DNA from: Hyaloscypha bicolor E
Taxonomy: Eukaryota; Ascomycota; Leotiomycetes; Helotiales; Hyaloscyphaceae
Length of the DNA: 64,000 bases
Direction of reading: 5' to 3'
Assembly (NCBI RefSeq): GCF_002865645.1
Contig: NW_020194575.1
Span: forward strand, 993,247 to 1,057,246
Shown: in pieces, positions 23,591-34,186 of the stretch
Layout: each line of letters starts with the position of its first letter
Position numbering within the stretch: the stretch's first letter is position 1
The notes under the pieces: model-generated
Database searches by the model: none
Told to the model about the DNA's origin: nothing
What the model saw: only the letters and a program-made list of their open reading frames with translations
Position numbers and translations under genes: made by a program

Positions 23591-24030
23591 GTTCGACGCC
23601 TGTGGTACCCAAGAAATACCGCATTTACTGCTGTTATATCGAATTATTTCCGACGTTGCGACTCAATTGTCCGATCATATCGAGTGGGGATACGCCTGGA
23701 TGTATGAGGGTTGGAAATCGGATCGAAAATTTGCGAAAGGGCGGCTCCATAAGCGTGGATTATTTCCTCGACGTGGCAGTCGCTGAGAAGGCCATCTTGA
23801 AGTTACACAGCACGAGAGATGGAAGTCCAATCAGGATTTGTGGGTGGAGCCTCGGTTCTATGCGACATCAACAATTTAAGGTGAAATTACATCGTAATTG
23901 CCTTCGTACTTCTTAGCTTTGCTAAGAGAAGAAGGTTACTAAAAAAAAAGCTTCCCAGAAACTTTTTCAGAACCAAAAATTCTGCGCTAGTGCGAAAGGA
24001 GCTACCCTAAATTTTATAGAACGTGAGATA

Positions 24031-24295
24031 CCGTAGAAATTGACGAGAATGCTGCATCGAGATCATGTGACTGCACACGATCATGAAGCGATTCGCGTGA
24101 AAAAATTAATTGAGACGCGTGCTCTAGTCAGAACGTCAAGCTACTATGTACTCGTATAAGTTATATTAGTTTAATAATTAATTAGGAAGTAGGAAGGTTG
24201 CTACGGTTAATGGTGCGATATTATAATCTGCACACAACTACACGTGACCTTCCAGATACTGCTAGCGCCAAACCCACTCTCGTCAATTTCTACGG
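24031..24295. mobile_element. MITE-like element, 18-bp TIRs, TA duplication
   Basis: CCGTAGAAATTGACGAGA at 24031-24048 is perfectly inverted at 24278-24295. TA flanks both sides (24029-24030 and 24296-24297). The 265-bp size, lack of coding capacity and TA target fit a Tc1/mariner-derived miniature element. Confidence 0.65.
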
Positions 24296-24401
24296 TATAA
24301 TGACGGGTGATTGGGGCATTGTGAGGCGTTAGGGTAAAGAGGCTATTTATATATCTTCAAATTCTGGTGATATTTCTATTTTTATATATTTGCACGTGAT
24401 T

Positions 24402-24467
24402 CTCGATATAAGGATACCTCGCATTATCCTTAGTTTTTGGGGACAATTTCGGTATCCTTATATCGAG
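24402..24467. repeat. 17-bp inverted pair, pogo-like element terminus
   Basis: CTCGATATAAGGATACC (24402-24418) is exactly inverted at 24451-24467. It is followed by GGTTACACTG and then TA. The outward reading CAGTGTAACC... followed by the ATATAAGGATA word and a terminal TA are reminiscent of pogo/Fot element ends. Only one end was found in the window, so this is a solo terminus. Confidence 0.5.
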
Positions 24468-25769
24468 GTTACACTGTAGTACCACAAGGGGCAGATTGAG
24501 GATTTTGCAAGCCACATAAGCTTGGCGGGTTTTGTATAGGTGCGCTTGAGAGACCTCTGTCCATATTCGGAACTTGTCAGGCTGTGGTCAGTAGGATCCA
24601 ATGATGAGTGACTTAGAACCGTGCCACCCGGACGCAGGGACCCAATTCCTCCACTTAGAGGCCACAAGCCGGGGCATAGTAGAAGCTTGACCCATTCCTG
24701 AGTGGGAATACTAAAATGCTACACGTGCATTGGACCATCGGTAAGAACGAGAACACGCCCCAGACCATGAACAGTGTAATCGCCGTTTCATCTAGCTAAA
24801 TGGTGCCAGGTTCCACTCCATTCTTCTTCAAGCGAGCTAATCGCATGAACTTCAGTATGGTATGGCCGTGGAGCCGCCGAGCCAAGGCGCTAACAACCCC
24901 GCACTGGATGCCCCATGTTCTCCATATTCGCGCTAACAATAGCCCGACCTATTATTACAATACGTGGAAAAGGTCCTCGGTTATTATCCAAAAGTTGGGA
25001 CTTGATCCCAGCCCGGAATGCTAGCATCAGCATTATCCACCAATAGGAGCAAGAGACTCGGAATACCTAGTGGGTCTCCTTGATATTTCTTGATCAGGGG
25101 TGGGCCACCTTGACCAATGTCTCGCAGTCCATTTTTCGCTATTCCTTTGTCTCTCATAATAACTCTTACACAAAATCAGGTTTCTTTTAAATGAATTCAA
25201 AATTTCCTGATTGCTGCCTTTTGAGAGGTTAAAATTTGCCTTTCTCTATAGCTAGAGCCCTTACAGATTGGCGGAGATATTTTTTAGTCACTTCCATAGA
25301 TTACTGCAAATGTAATTTGATGTTTGACTTCAAGAGGTACAATATCACACGAATTGAGAATAGAAAGTCTATGGGACCGGTGCATCTACTTCCGACCCGT
25401 ATCAGATTACCCCGCTCGACAAGAGCCCACCATAATTAAAATTACATCGTTACACGCAGGCCCTGGGGCGACTCGGGAGAAGATGCACCGATATCCGCTA
25501 TAGCTAATAAAAAAGCTTGATCGAAGCGATGGCGAGGCAAATGCGACGTTGCGGATGCGATGCTGCTACCAGGGTGCCCGGGAAAATGACCCTACTTGTG
25601 ATTGAGTGGTGATGTTGGGTTGTGGAGGTCAAGGTCCGGAGCAAGCTTCACTCAATTGAGCTAAGATCGGGATTACCATCATGAGCGTGTTGTTGCAGGG
25701 ATAAAGCTTTAAAAACCCAGTCGTGCCTGCCTCTCTTTCGTTCTCACGTTTCTCTCAGAAATCGTCAAC

Positions 25770-27539
25770 ATGAATAACGTCACCACAGAGAAGCCGACCT
25801 CAGCGTCGGAGATCGAGGCGCAGCCCGCCTCCACGGGCGGAGCTGTCTACGATGTCGACGAGAAGGTCGACTACGACAGAACGGGCGCCATCGATGCCGA
25901 GAAGATCGAACATGATATGACTGTGCTCCAGGCTGTCAAGGCCTATCCCGCTGCCACCTGGTGGGCATTCGTCATGTCATGCACCATTGTAAGCTCTTGC
26001 CCATGATAGGCAGATCATTTGTCCAACGCTGCGTAGATCATGGAGTCATACTGTGTTTTCTTGATGGGACAGTTCATAGCCACAGCTCAATTCGCCAAGG
26101 ATTTCGGTGTATTCAGCGACAAAAAACAAGATTGGATTATCGAAGCTTCATGGCAGTCAGCATTCCAGTGTAGCGGACCAGTCGGTGCCTTCATCGGTGT
26201 CTTCATCGCAGGTCCCATTACCAGTTGGATTGGATATCGGTGGACAACCATTGGCGGTCTCATGTTCTTGAACGCCTTCATCTTCATCTTCTATTTCGGC
26301 AACAGCCAGGGGATGTTTTTCGCAGCCCAGATCCTGGAAGGCATCCCGTGGGGCATTTTTATCGCCAATGCACCCGCCTACTGTGCCGAAATTGTGCCAC
26401 TGAGATTGAGAGCTCCAGCGACGCAGATGTTGCAGATGTTCTGGGCTATTGGGTCGATCATTGTCGGTGGTATCACTTACCACTACCAATCCAAGCGTGA
26501 CTCCACAGCGTACAGGTTCGTCCGCTCCCATAGATGCCATCGAGGAGCACTGTACTAACAGTCATACCAGAATTCCCATTGCACTCCAGTGGATGTTTCC
26601 TACTCCTCTCGCTATCCTACTCTTCATTGCGCCTGAATCACCCTGGTGGCTCGTACGAAAGGGCCGTCTGGAGGAGGCAGAGAAGGCTGTCAAACGCCTT
26701 GGGCGCGCGAGTGCAAATGATAATCCCGCTGACGCAGTCGCAATGATGCGTCGCACGATCGAGCTTGAGAAGAGCGAGAAGAAGCCCAGTCTCGTTGAAC
26801 TGTGGAAAGGTACCGATCGCTACCGCACATTGATTGTGTGCGGTGTGTACGCATCTCAGAATCTGACGGGCAATCTGATCGCTAACCAAGCTGTTTACTT
26901 TTTCAAACGTGAGTCCAACCATTTCCTGCAACCTCATAGCAGACTAACACCAGCTCAGAGGCCGGCATGGCAGACAACACCGCATTTGCACTTGGTCTCA
27001 TCACTTCTGCCCTCCAGTGGATCATGGTCATGCTCTCTTGGGTCCTCACCACATACCTCGGCCGGCGCACCATCTATGTCTATGGTCAATTCATCAGCTG
27101 TGCATTCTTGATCGCGCTCGGTATTGCGGCTTCAGTTGGCGTTAGTAAGGCGGCTAGCAATGCGCAAGCATCACTTGGCTTGATCGTCTCCGTCCTGTTC
27201 TGCTTGGGACCCGCCCCTGCCTCATGGGTCATCATCGGCGAGACATCTTCCGTTCGTCTCAGGCCACTGACAACCGGTATCGGACGAGGTGCCTACTACT
27301 TGGTCAATATTCCTTGCATCTTCCTTGCCAGCTACATGCTCAACACTGATAAGTGGAACCTGGGCGGCAAGAGCGGCTACGTCTGGGCTGGCACCGCCTT
27401 TGTCTGCACACTCATGGCTTGGATCTGGATTCCAGAGATGAAGCACAGGTCCTTCCGTGAGATTGACATTTTGTTCCAGCGTCATGTCCCGGCTCGCAAA
27501 TGGAAGCAGACGGTCATCGATATCAACGACGATGAGTAG
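25770..27539 (+). CDS. MFS sugar transporter, alpha-glucoside permease type
   Basis: Four exons: 25770-25988, 26037-26515, 26571-26908 and 26959-27539, giving 538 residues. The hydrophilic N-terminus (about 60 residues, acidic) is followed by 12 predicted membrane helices. Family marks include QDWIIEASWQSAFQCSGPVG, YCAEIVPLRLRAPATQ, PESPWWLVRKGR at the central loop, YLGRRTIYVYGQ and WIPEMKHRSFREIDILF near the end. PESPWWLV and NQAVYFFKQAGM are typical of maltose/alpha-glucoside proton symporters (Mal11/MalP-like) rather than hexose carriers. Expected in the plasma membrane, importing maltose, trehalose, turanose or similar. No alpha-glucosidase gene lies beside it. Substrate assignment is by resemblance. 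Confidence 0.88.
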
Positions 27540-27935
27540 ATGGAAATTGCTGTTTGGAGAAGCCTGGGTGGCACTGCTTGTGCAGGAATGGGCGGCAGAG
27601 ACGAGTTTCTTACTAGATACTTTCAGGCAATTATTTTCAAGATGAGTTGAAGGGTGAGGATCACGTCGGAATATACTGCATCTTCTACCCTCATCGGTGA
27701 TGGCTGCTACAGTACCAGGCTTACTTTTGGTATACCTGATTTAAGAGGCTAATACCACGTGAGCCTGACAGAGCAGGATAGCTGAGTCTGGTTTATGTAT
27801 ATTCCTAGACTATCCCGAATAAAGTGTAGCGTTATTATTATCCTTAACATACAGGAATGTTTTCTTATCACGCAGAGAGAGGAAGCACGACACCGATTTC
27901 GACTTCAGGGTACAGCTATTTAGGTACCCTGCGCT
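27540..27935. other. Intergenic region after the sugar transporter
   Basis: 3' flank of the transporter and left flank of the pogo relic. A CACGTG-containing word occurs near 27756. No gene is seen. Confidence 0.45.
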
Positions 27936-28259
27936 TTAGTACATCCGCGCCACTGGTGCTCTCCATGGCCCTGGAGCTTCGATTATCCGTACCACTTGTG
28001 GCTTTGGTTCTGGCTCATCTGGCTCTGGCTTGTTTGCCTCTAATTCAATACTCTTACGCTTCCGACCACGTTTGCCCTTGCCCCTTGTGGCGTCTTTCGC
28101 TGCACGCTTTATTCGTGCCTCCTCGATATCCTTATAGCTCATTACCTTCGCCATCCACAGTACGACTGATTTGGTTGATCGGCGAACTTTAGCTTCGTTG
28201 TTCATTCTAGTTAAGAGTTGTTTTTCATTATTAAGGAGGGCACATTGGGCAAGGGACAT
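27936..28259 (-). pseudogene. pogo/Fot-type transposase, C-terminal fragment
   Basis: The minus-strand frame reads AQCALLNNEKQLLTRMNNEA, later VMSYKDIEEARIKRAAKD, then a GKGKRGRKRK basic patch and a Pro/Glu-rich tail. This is the well-known C-terminal tail of ascomycete pogo-like (DDE_1) transposases. The catalytic region is missing, so it is a truncated relic, not an active gene. Confidence 0.75.
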
Positions 28260-28311
28260 TTAAGTAGTATTAGCAAGCTTGATCCTTACGGCTTTCCGTA
28301 CAAGGCTAGAC

Positions 28312-28739
28312 CAGGCTTGGCAATGATACCTGAGGTATCAATACCAGTTTCAATACCCCTCGTATCAATTAGTATTGGTAGGATTAATCCGTACTGATCC
28401 GGTATTGATGCTAAGCGAGAAACCTGCTAAGTACCTTACATAGTAAATTTATATGTAAAGGTACTTACTTTACTTTACGAGAGGGGTTGGATAAGGTAGC
28501 TAGCGAGGGGTAAGGAACACCAAAAAAGCCGACTTTTTTAAAGTCCTTAAAAAAATTATAAAAATATCTAAACTATTAAAGCAATGTTCATAATTATAAT
28601 GCTGTACTTGCTTTTTCCATTAAAGGTAATAAGTATAATAAGAATTGTAGTTAAAGGGGTTAGACAGGGGGGTCCGCGACTCTCGCTTAGAATCGATTCC
28701 AGAATCGACAGGTTACCTCAGGTATTATTGCCAAGCCTG
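28312..28739. mobile_element. 428-bp hAT-like MITE with perfect 8-bp TSD
   Basis: Terminal inverted repeats begin CAGGCTTGGCAAT at 28312 and end in ATTGCCAAGCCTG at 28739. With one mismatch they extend over about 26 bp (CAGGCTTGGCAATRATACCT continuing GAGGTA). The flanks are identical 8-bp direct repeats, GGCTAGAC, at 28304-28311 and 28740-28747. An 8-bp target duplication with C-A-G-started termini is characteristic of the hAT superfamily. There is no coding capacity, so it must have been moved by a transposase encoded elsewhere. The undamaged duplication suggests recent insertion. Confidence 0.85.
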
Positions 28740-28908
28740 GGCTAGACTCTATACACATTAACTCCGTCTCAAAACAAAACCATCCTCCCAGCTTCTAGAT
28801 CTCTAGAGCAGGGGAAACAATCCCAGTCCGTCTAATAAACAAATGCATCCCACGGCTGTATAGCCGCCCATACATTATAAAAAGCGTCATAAACACCAGT
28901 AGATAAAC

Positions 28909-30753
28909 TCAAGCTTTATTAGCATCCTGCGCTGCCTTCGCCTCAGCGTTCTCTCCATCCGCCATCGCCCCCTCAACATCCCCTCCCGCGTCCGGCCCTT
29001 GAAGCTTCTGCCACTTCGTCGCAAAAGCCAGCAGGGTACACGCACAAGCCAATGTGACCGCCACAATAAACGCAGTCTGAATACCCTTCACATACGCTCT
29101 CAAAATAAACGGCAAATCCGTTGGCGAGAACACATTCCTGATATCCGTCGCTCCTGTGCCAATGACGGTGATCGGGTTGATATTCGTGTCCGATGCTTGG
29201 AGGGAAGAAGTTAGTTTTGCTTGGAAAGCAGATGTGCCTGCGGAGACGAGGAATGCACCGCCGATAGTCTGGACAAAGATGATCATAGCGCTTCCGGTGG
29301 GGATGTCGATTTGCGGGAGCGTAGCCTGGACAGCTGAGACAGGGACCTGGAAGCCGAGGCCAAGTCCCAGGCCGACCAGGACTTGGTATCCTATCCAGGC
29401 AGCGGAGGAGGAGCCGATAGTAAGAGTGTAGAGGAGACCGATGCCGATGGAACCGAGGACGCCGCCGATGATCATAAATGGCATGGGGCGACCTGTGACG
29501 GTAATGCCGATGCCCGAGACAATAGTGGCGAGGGTGATAGCGAGGATGAGGGGGAGATTGCGCACGCCAGATTGGATGGGTGAGACGTTGTCGATAACTT
29601 GGAAGTAGATGGGGAGGAAGTAGAGGACGAGGAAGTACGAGCCCGCGATGGTGAAAGCGTAGGCCATGCCTTGCCAAATGTAGCGGTTCTTTAGTAGCCG
29701 TTTTGGAAGCATCGCACGCTCGCCGAGGAGGTATTGGTCAATCCCGAAGCAGATTAGAAGGAGACCGAAGCCGACGAATAGACCGATGACTTTCGAGGAG
29801 CTCCATGGCATGTTTACTCCACCCCATTGCAGAGCGAGAACATAACAGACGACAGCGGCCATGATGAGTATGATGCCGATCGGGTCCATCTGAAGGAATT
29901 TTTCCTTGAGTGTCGCCTTTGCGGGCTTGACATGCGCTGGCAGATTGAAGAAGATGACAAGAATAGCAGCGGCGAGACCGCCAACTGGGAGATTACTATT
30001 TTCCGTTAGCTTGTGTTCTCACCATTGAACGGGATCCTTCTTACATATAGAAGCACCATCTCCAGGATACTTTCTCAGTAAACACCCCACCAAGTAACGG
30101 CCCAATAACCGCTGAGATCCCGTAGGAGGCACCGATAAGTCCTAGATAAGCTGGTCGTTTGTCTGGGGGGGCAATAAACGCGACGAGAATGAATGCTCCA
30201 GATGCAACTCCAGCAGCGCCCAAACCGGCGATGGCACGTCCAACGATCAGGGCCGTACTACTCGGAGCAACGGCACATATGAGACTTCCTAGTTCGAAGA
30301 TGAAGACGGCCAGTAGGTAGGTCCATTTCAGAGGGAAGTACTTGAAAGCCTTTCCCCAGGGCGAGGTGAAAGATGCAACTGTTAGGAAGAAGGCTGAGCC
30401 GTACCACCCGATCTGGGAGACGCTGTGGAAGTCATCTGTGATCTTTGGGATCGCGGTTGCGACAATTGTCTGGAGGGATAATCAGCAGGTGTCTTGGAAT
30501 TGGAGGATTAAGGAAGGTATACCAAGTCCAGCGCGACCATGAAAATGGACAGTATTAGAGCTAGAAGAATGAAGAAGAATTGTAGTCCTTTGGGATAGTC
30601 GTCTGGGGATAGTTGGTCCTCTGGCAGTTGTCCGTCTGCTTCAAGTGTTTGTAAAGATTCATTCTCGGTGTCGTTCTCGCGCTTCTCTACCATGGTGTTG
30701 GCGTCTGAAGCTGGCTCCCCAACCTCCTTCCTCTCGACATCTAACGTGCTCAT
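28909..30753 (-). CDS. MFS multidrug efflux transporter, DHA2 (14-TM) type
   Basis: Three exons on the minus strand: 30753-30523, 30469-30045 and 29995-28909, giving 580 residues. I chose the ATG at 30753 ([12 protein letters not shown]), which gives an acidic cytoplasmic N-terminus before the first helix. An upstream in-frame stretch is Leu/Ile-rich non-coding DNA. Diagnostic pieces: [20 protein letters not shown] (helix 1 and the DHA2 motif), [15 protein letters not shown], the antiporter motif [20 protein letters not shown] followed by NLPVGG, and 14 hydrophobic segments. The family exports toxins, fungicides or the cell's own metabolites by proton antiport. Upstream there is a duplicated GGCGGAG motif block (31286-31425). 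A role in exporting the product of the 8-20 kb cluster is possible but unsupported. Confidence 0.9.
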
Positions 30754-33417
30754 GATTTCAGTCTGTTGAAATTCCGCGGAATGAAATTGTGATATGTTGT
30801 GGAAGAAAGCTTTCGATGATGCCGCGATTGAGTTGGAATGAAGACTTGAACGCGTGCAGAGTCGTGGGAAATTCAACCGAATATTAATTAGCATGAGAAA
30901 GAAAAGAGGCAAGCAGCGGTCGTTCTATGTGTGTCATTTTTAACCGGAGGACGGGTCAACTTCATAGTCCGTACGTGCAACAGCATGTTTTGCTTTGTTG
31001 CTAAATGGCTGACATTTGCCCCGCCCTGACAGCAGCTGTTGAAGCCGCGTTGACTCATCCGCCGAGCGCGAGATTCGTATTTTCGTAGCATCGGTACAAT
31101 AATACAAGGGACATTGAGAACCTGGAAGTGGATCGTTGTGATATGAAAATTTTAGTGCTGAGTAGGGCGGTATGTGAGATTTGGTGTTGACTTCGGCCAA
31201 TCAGACCGTGTCCTCACATGGCGTCACGTGCCGTGATGGAGCCTTCGGCTTATCAATCTTACTTCCGCAGGTCCGTTTCGACCGATTTCTCGGCGGAGTT
31301 AGATCTGGACATTCTGGGCGGAGTTATGCCTACCTCCGGATGCCGAGACTGACACAAGATCTTACGAACCCGACCGAATTTCGGCGGAGAGAGATCTAAA
31401 TTTCGTGGGCGGAGCTATGCTGCCGCCTATGCTTTACCTTGGACAGAAGTTTCAGACTCGTCGCCCTTTGGGTTGATTTAAAAACCACGTGAAACTTGGG
31501 AATCAGGGCATGAGACAAGAGCAGAGAGCCGGACACTTGAGTTTCAATGAGATAGAATCGAGAGGTAATATTCAAATGACGCAGCTCAGCACCGCACATC
31601 TCTAGCTCCTAGCACTCTGCCTTTGGATTATTGTAAGCACACACCGCCAATTCCCTCTCCAACGCATTCTTCTAGTCAGACAGATAACGCGGGGACATAT
31701 CAACACATTGAATCACATCTGAACAGAATAAATGACGAAGTATATGAAGAAAAAGAATGGGAGGAGGTTGGCGATGCATGCTGGGTGGGGGGCACGCTTC
31801 ATAGCGGAAGGAATCGGAAGGACGGAAGGATTAGGGAAATGGACAGGCTTTGAAGACCGAAAGAATTATAAGGAGCTAAAGCAGTGTGATTTACAACAAA
31901 ATTTGAAATTGCATCCAGCAAGTGCAGCCTTATTCTAACACCAGAACCCCTGACTCCCAGACCCACTCCCTCCTACCGACCAGTAACTTTGCCGTACTCC
32001 TTAATCCTATTGCAGCATCCCAACCCTTCTCACTGTCATCAGACATCCCCTTAATCTGCGACTTATTATGATCCGGCACCTTCTTTCCCACGCCAGTCCC
32101 TGCCTTACTAATTGCTCTCTCTATACTCGCCGCCAAGGCCCGAATTCTCCCTTTCTTATCCTCCGTCGTCCTGCTACCCAAAACCCGCATCTTGTCGCTC
32201 CTGCTTCGTCTTAGAATCAAGACATGCCAAACTTGCTCTTTTATATAGACCCAACTCTCTATTGTCAGGAACGCGGTGTTGTTGGATTTGTGAGTTTTTG
32301 GAGAGCGTGGGTTGGGGACCGGTTCTTTGTGAGATGTTAGATTTGGTGTAGATGGAAATCATAAGTTTAGTTGATTTATGTTGTCTCGATTGATACTTAT
32401 TGTACTTGTGTACACTGAATCTATTGATTCTAGAGGGATGCTTGACTTGTTGAAGTGAAGTGTTTGACCGAATTGGGATGCATTGACTCGCAAGCGAAGT
32501 CTTACCTGAAAGTTAGTTGGGGGGGAGATTGATTTGTCACTTGGACGGATTATCCGTCGAAGCTTAGATAGGTCCACACGGCATGTTTTGGGGACTGGTG
32601 GACAGTGAGTTACGGATGGGTTATACACTACTTATTAAGAGCTGCCCCCTTGCTCTGCGTTCAGGTCAGTTCCAAATAGTGAGTGGAAATAGACGTTGGG
32701 TTCTGGTATATTACCAAAAGTCTGCTATTTTATGTCCTTCTAAGTCTTATCCATTGAGATTCCTAGCCCCAGGGTAAGTTCATCTTAATGTACTAACTAT
32801 TGGAGGACATTCTTCCAGGAAAGTGAACGCAGGGTAAAGGCGGTAGTTCTTACATACAAACGGAACAAGAGAGATTCTGACTGACGTAAAGAGAATTCCC
32901 ACTCTGATAGCACACTCAAAAAGCTCCAATTTGTACTTTAGATCCGCACGCCAGCACACTTGACAACCTAATCAGATCACCTGGACTTCCTCGGTTGACT
33001 TCCTCGTGCCAGAACCCTCTATCGCTCTGCCGGTTGAGTAAGCTTCATCGCTTAACTGCGCCTCCTGTGCAGCAACTATAATATCGTCGGCGCTAGTGTG
33101 AACTGCGGCGGGTAGGTTCTTTTATCCTTCGTGGAAAAGGCTTTTGAAATTCGAAGGGTGTTATGACCTAGTTCTTTTGAAATGTCGTTGACGTGGATTT
33201 GTCTTGTGGAGATCACGTGTTCGTAAGTCCATTGTGTCAATCGTATTACATTAGCGTCTCCGAGCAACGTCAGTGATACTCCCACCCTTCTCCAGAGATA
33301 ACAAACCTCCTCCTTTTAATCTATCTGTACTCGCTAATCCTCAAATCATCCACATGTGAATTGCTCTTTCACCACATCAACACTGCCCCACATACACCAA
33401 GAAACCTGATACCCAGC
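30754..33417. other. Long intergenic region
   Basis: 2.66 kb without a gene I can support. 30754-31430 is the upstream region of the efflux transporter, including CACGTG/CCAAT-type words near 31195-31235 and a duplicated GGCGGAG block. A minus-strand frame at 31930-32220 (about 85 codons from an internal ATG, basic) could be a tiny gene but matches nothing I know. The rest, to 33417, looks non-coding. Confidence 0.45.
31286..31425. repeat. Duplicated 25-bp-spaced GGCGGAG motif block
   Basis: GGCGGAG occurs at 31292, 31317, 31383 and 31408. The first and third copies are preceded by TC and followed within a few bases by AGATCT. The second and fourth are preceded by G and followed by TTATGC or CTATGC. 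The spacing within each pair is exactly 25 bp and the pairs are 91 bp apart. This is a degenerate duplication of a roughly 50-bp unit located 530-670 bp upstream of the efflux transporter, hence a possible regulatory site array. Confidence 0.55.
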
Positions 33418-33876
33418 ATGACAGAAGACACCAAGCCCCGCACTTTCAACCCCGAAGGCGTCCCCCTCCCCCCACCCACCTATAACCACCTGTGCATCAC
33501 GCCTCTCATCCCGGGTTCCGTCGATCTCGTCACCCTGGCCGGGCTGACCGGCATCGATGCATCCAGCAGCACCAACCCCAAAGCCGTCCCGGAGCAAGCT
33601 CGCATCGCCTATCAAAAGATCAAAATATGCCTGGCAGCCGCAAACGCTACACCACGCGACATTGTACAGGTGCGGCACTACATTGTGAAAGTGACGGGCA
33701 ACCCAGAGGTGGACAAACTGGATGTTGTCGAGCGTGGGTGGGGGGAGGCTTGGATTGAGTTTATGGATTCTGAGGCTGAGGGACATAGGCCGCCTGATAC
33801 AGTGGTGGGCGTGGCATGTTTAGCGACGAAGGATATCTTGTATGAGTGCGAGGTTTGGGCAGTGGTTAGGAAGTGA
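33418..33876 (+). CDS. RidA / YjgF-YER057c-UK114 family protein
   Basis: A single exon of 152 residues, the usual size for the family or slightly longer. The core reads GSVDLVTLAGLTGIDA ... EQARIAYQKIKICLAAANATPRDIVQVRHYIV ... PPDTVVGVACLATKDILYECEVWAVV, a recognisable chorismate-mutase-like RidA fold with the C-terminal VxxLaxxdxxVEIEa-like strand. Canonical RidA hydrolyses reactive enamine/imine intermediates released by PLP enzymes. The strictly conserved Arg of true RidA (in a C-terminal GxRxxV-type context) is not evident, so this belongs to one of the RidA-like subfamilies of uncertain activity. The start is placed at the ATG at 33418, downstream of a pyrimidine-rich leader. Confidence 0.82.
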   Translation: MTEDTKPRTFNPEGVPLPPPTYNHLCITPLIPGSVDLVTLAGLTGIDASSSTNPKAVPEQARIAYQKIKICLAAANATPRDIVQVRHYIVKVTGNPEVDKLDVVERGWGEAWIEFMDSEAEGHRPPDTVVGVACLATKDILYECEVWAVVRK

Positions 33877-34186
33877 TGAGCAGCAGCGCTCTAAATCTTG
33901 GTTTCGTTTGTTTCCGCCGTTTTTTTTAACCTCCGGAGACTAAAACGGAACCAGTGAAAATGAGATTGGAGTCTGACTTTCGTGGTATTGCAATCTATGC
34001 TCGTGCTGTGATCTGTATTCTCCCGATCGCAAAGGGCAAGCATAATAAACATTCTTGCACAGAACAAACGCCCCGGATAAAAACCAACTAGGCACCCCAT
34101 ATGCACATCATAAACGCAAGCATCAAAAAGAAGGAAACATAAAACTCAGCAGACAACCGGAAGCATTCCACCACGACAGGCCCAGC
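33877..34186. other. Intergenic region between convergent genes
   Basis: 310 bp between the RidA stop and the RAD16 stop on the other strand. No gene or repeat is seen. Confidence 0.5.

Larger units (their letters stand above)
23591..25769. other. Repeat-bearing intergenic region
   Basis: 2.2 kb without a convincing gene. It holds a 265-bp inverted-repeat element (24031-24295) and a 17-bp inverted pair at 24402-24467 that looks like a pogo-type terminus, both listed separately. The last 300 bp before 25770 are the promoter of the sugar transporter, with an AAA-rich TATA-like word near 25700. Short ORFs here show no family signature. Confidence 0.5.

Noticed and set aside
31930..32220. 96-codon minus-strand frame as a gene
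   Set aside because: The nominal start is TTG; from the first ATG about 85 residues remain, with no known motif. Too weak to call.
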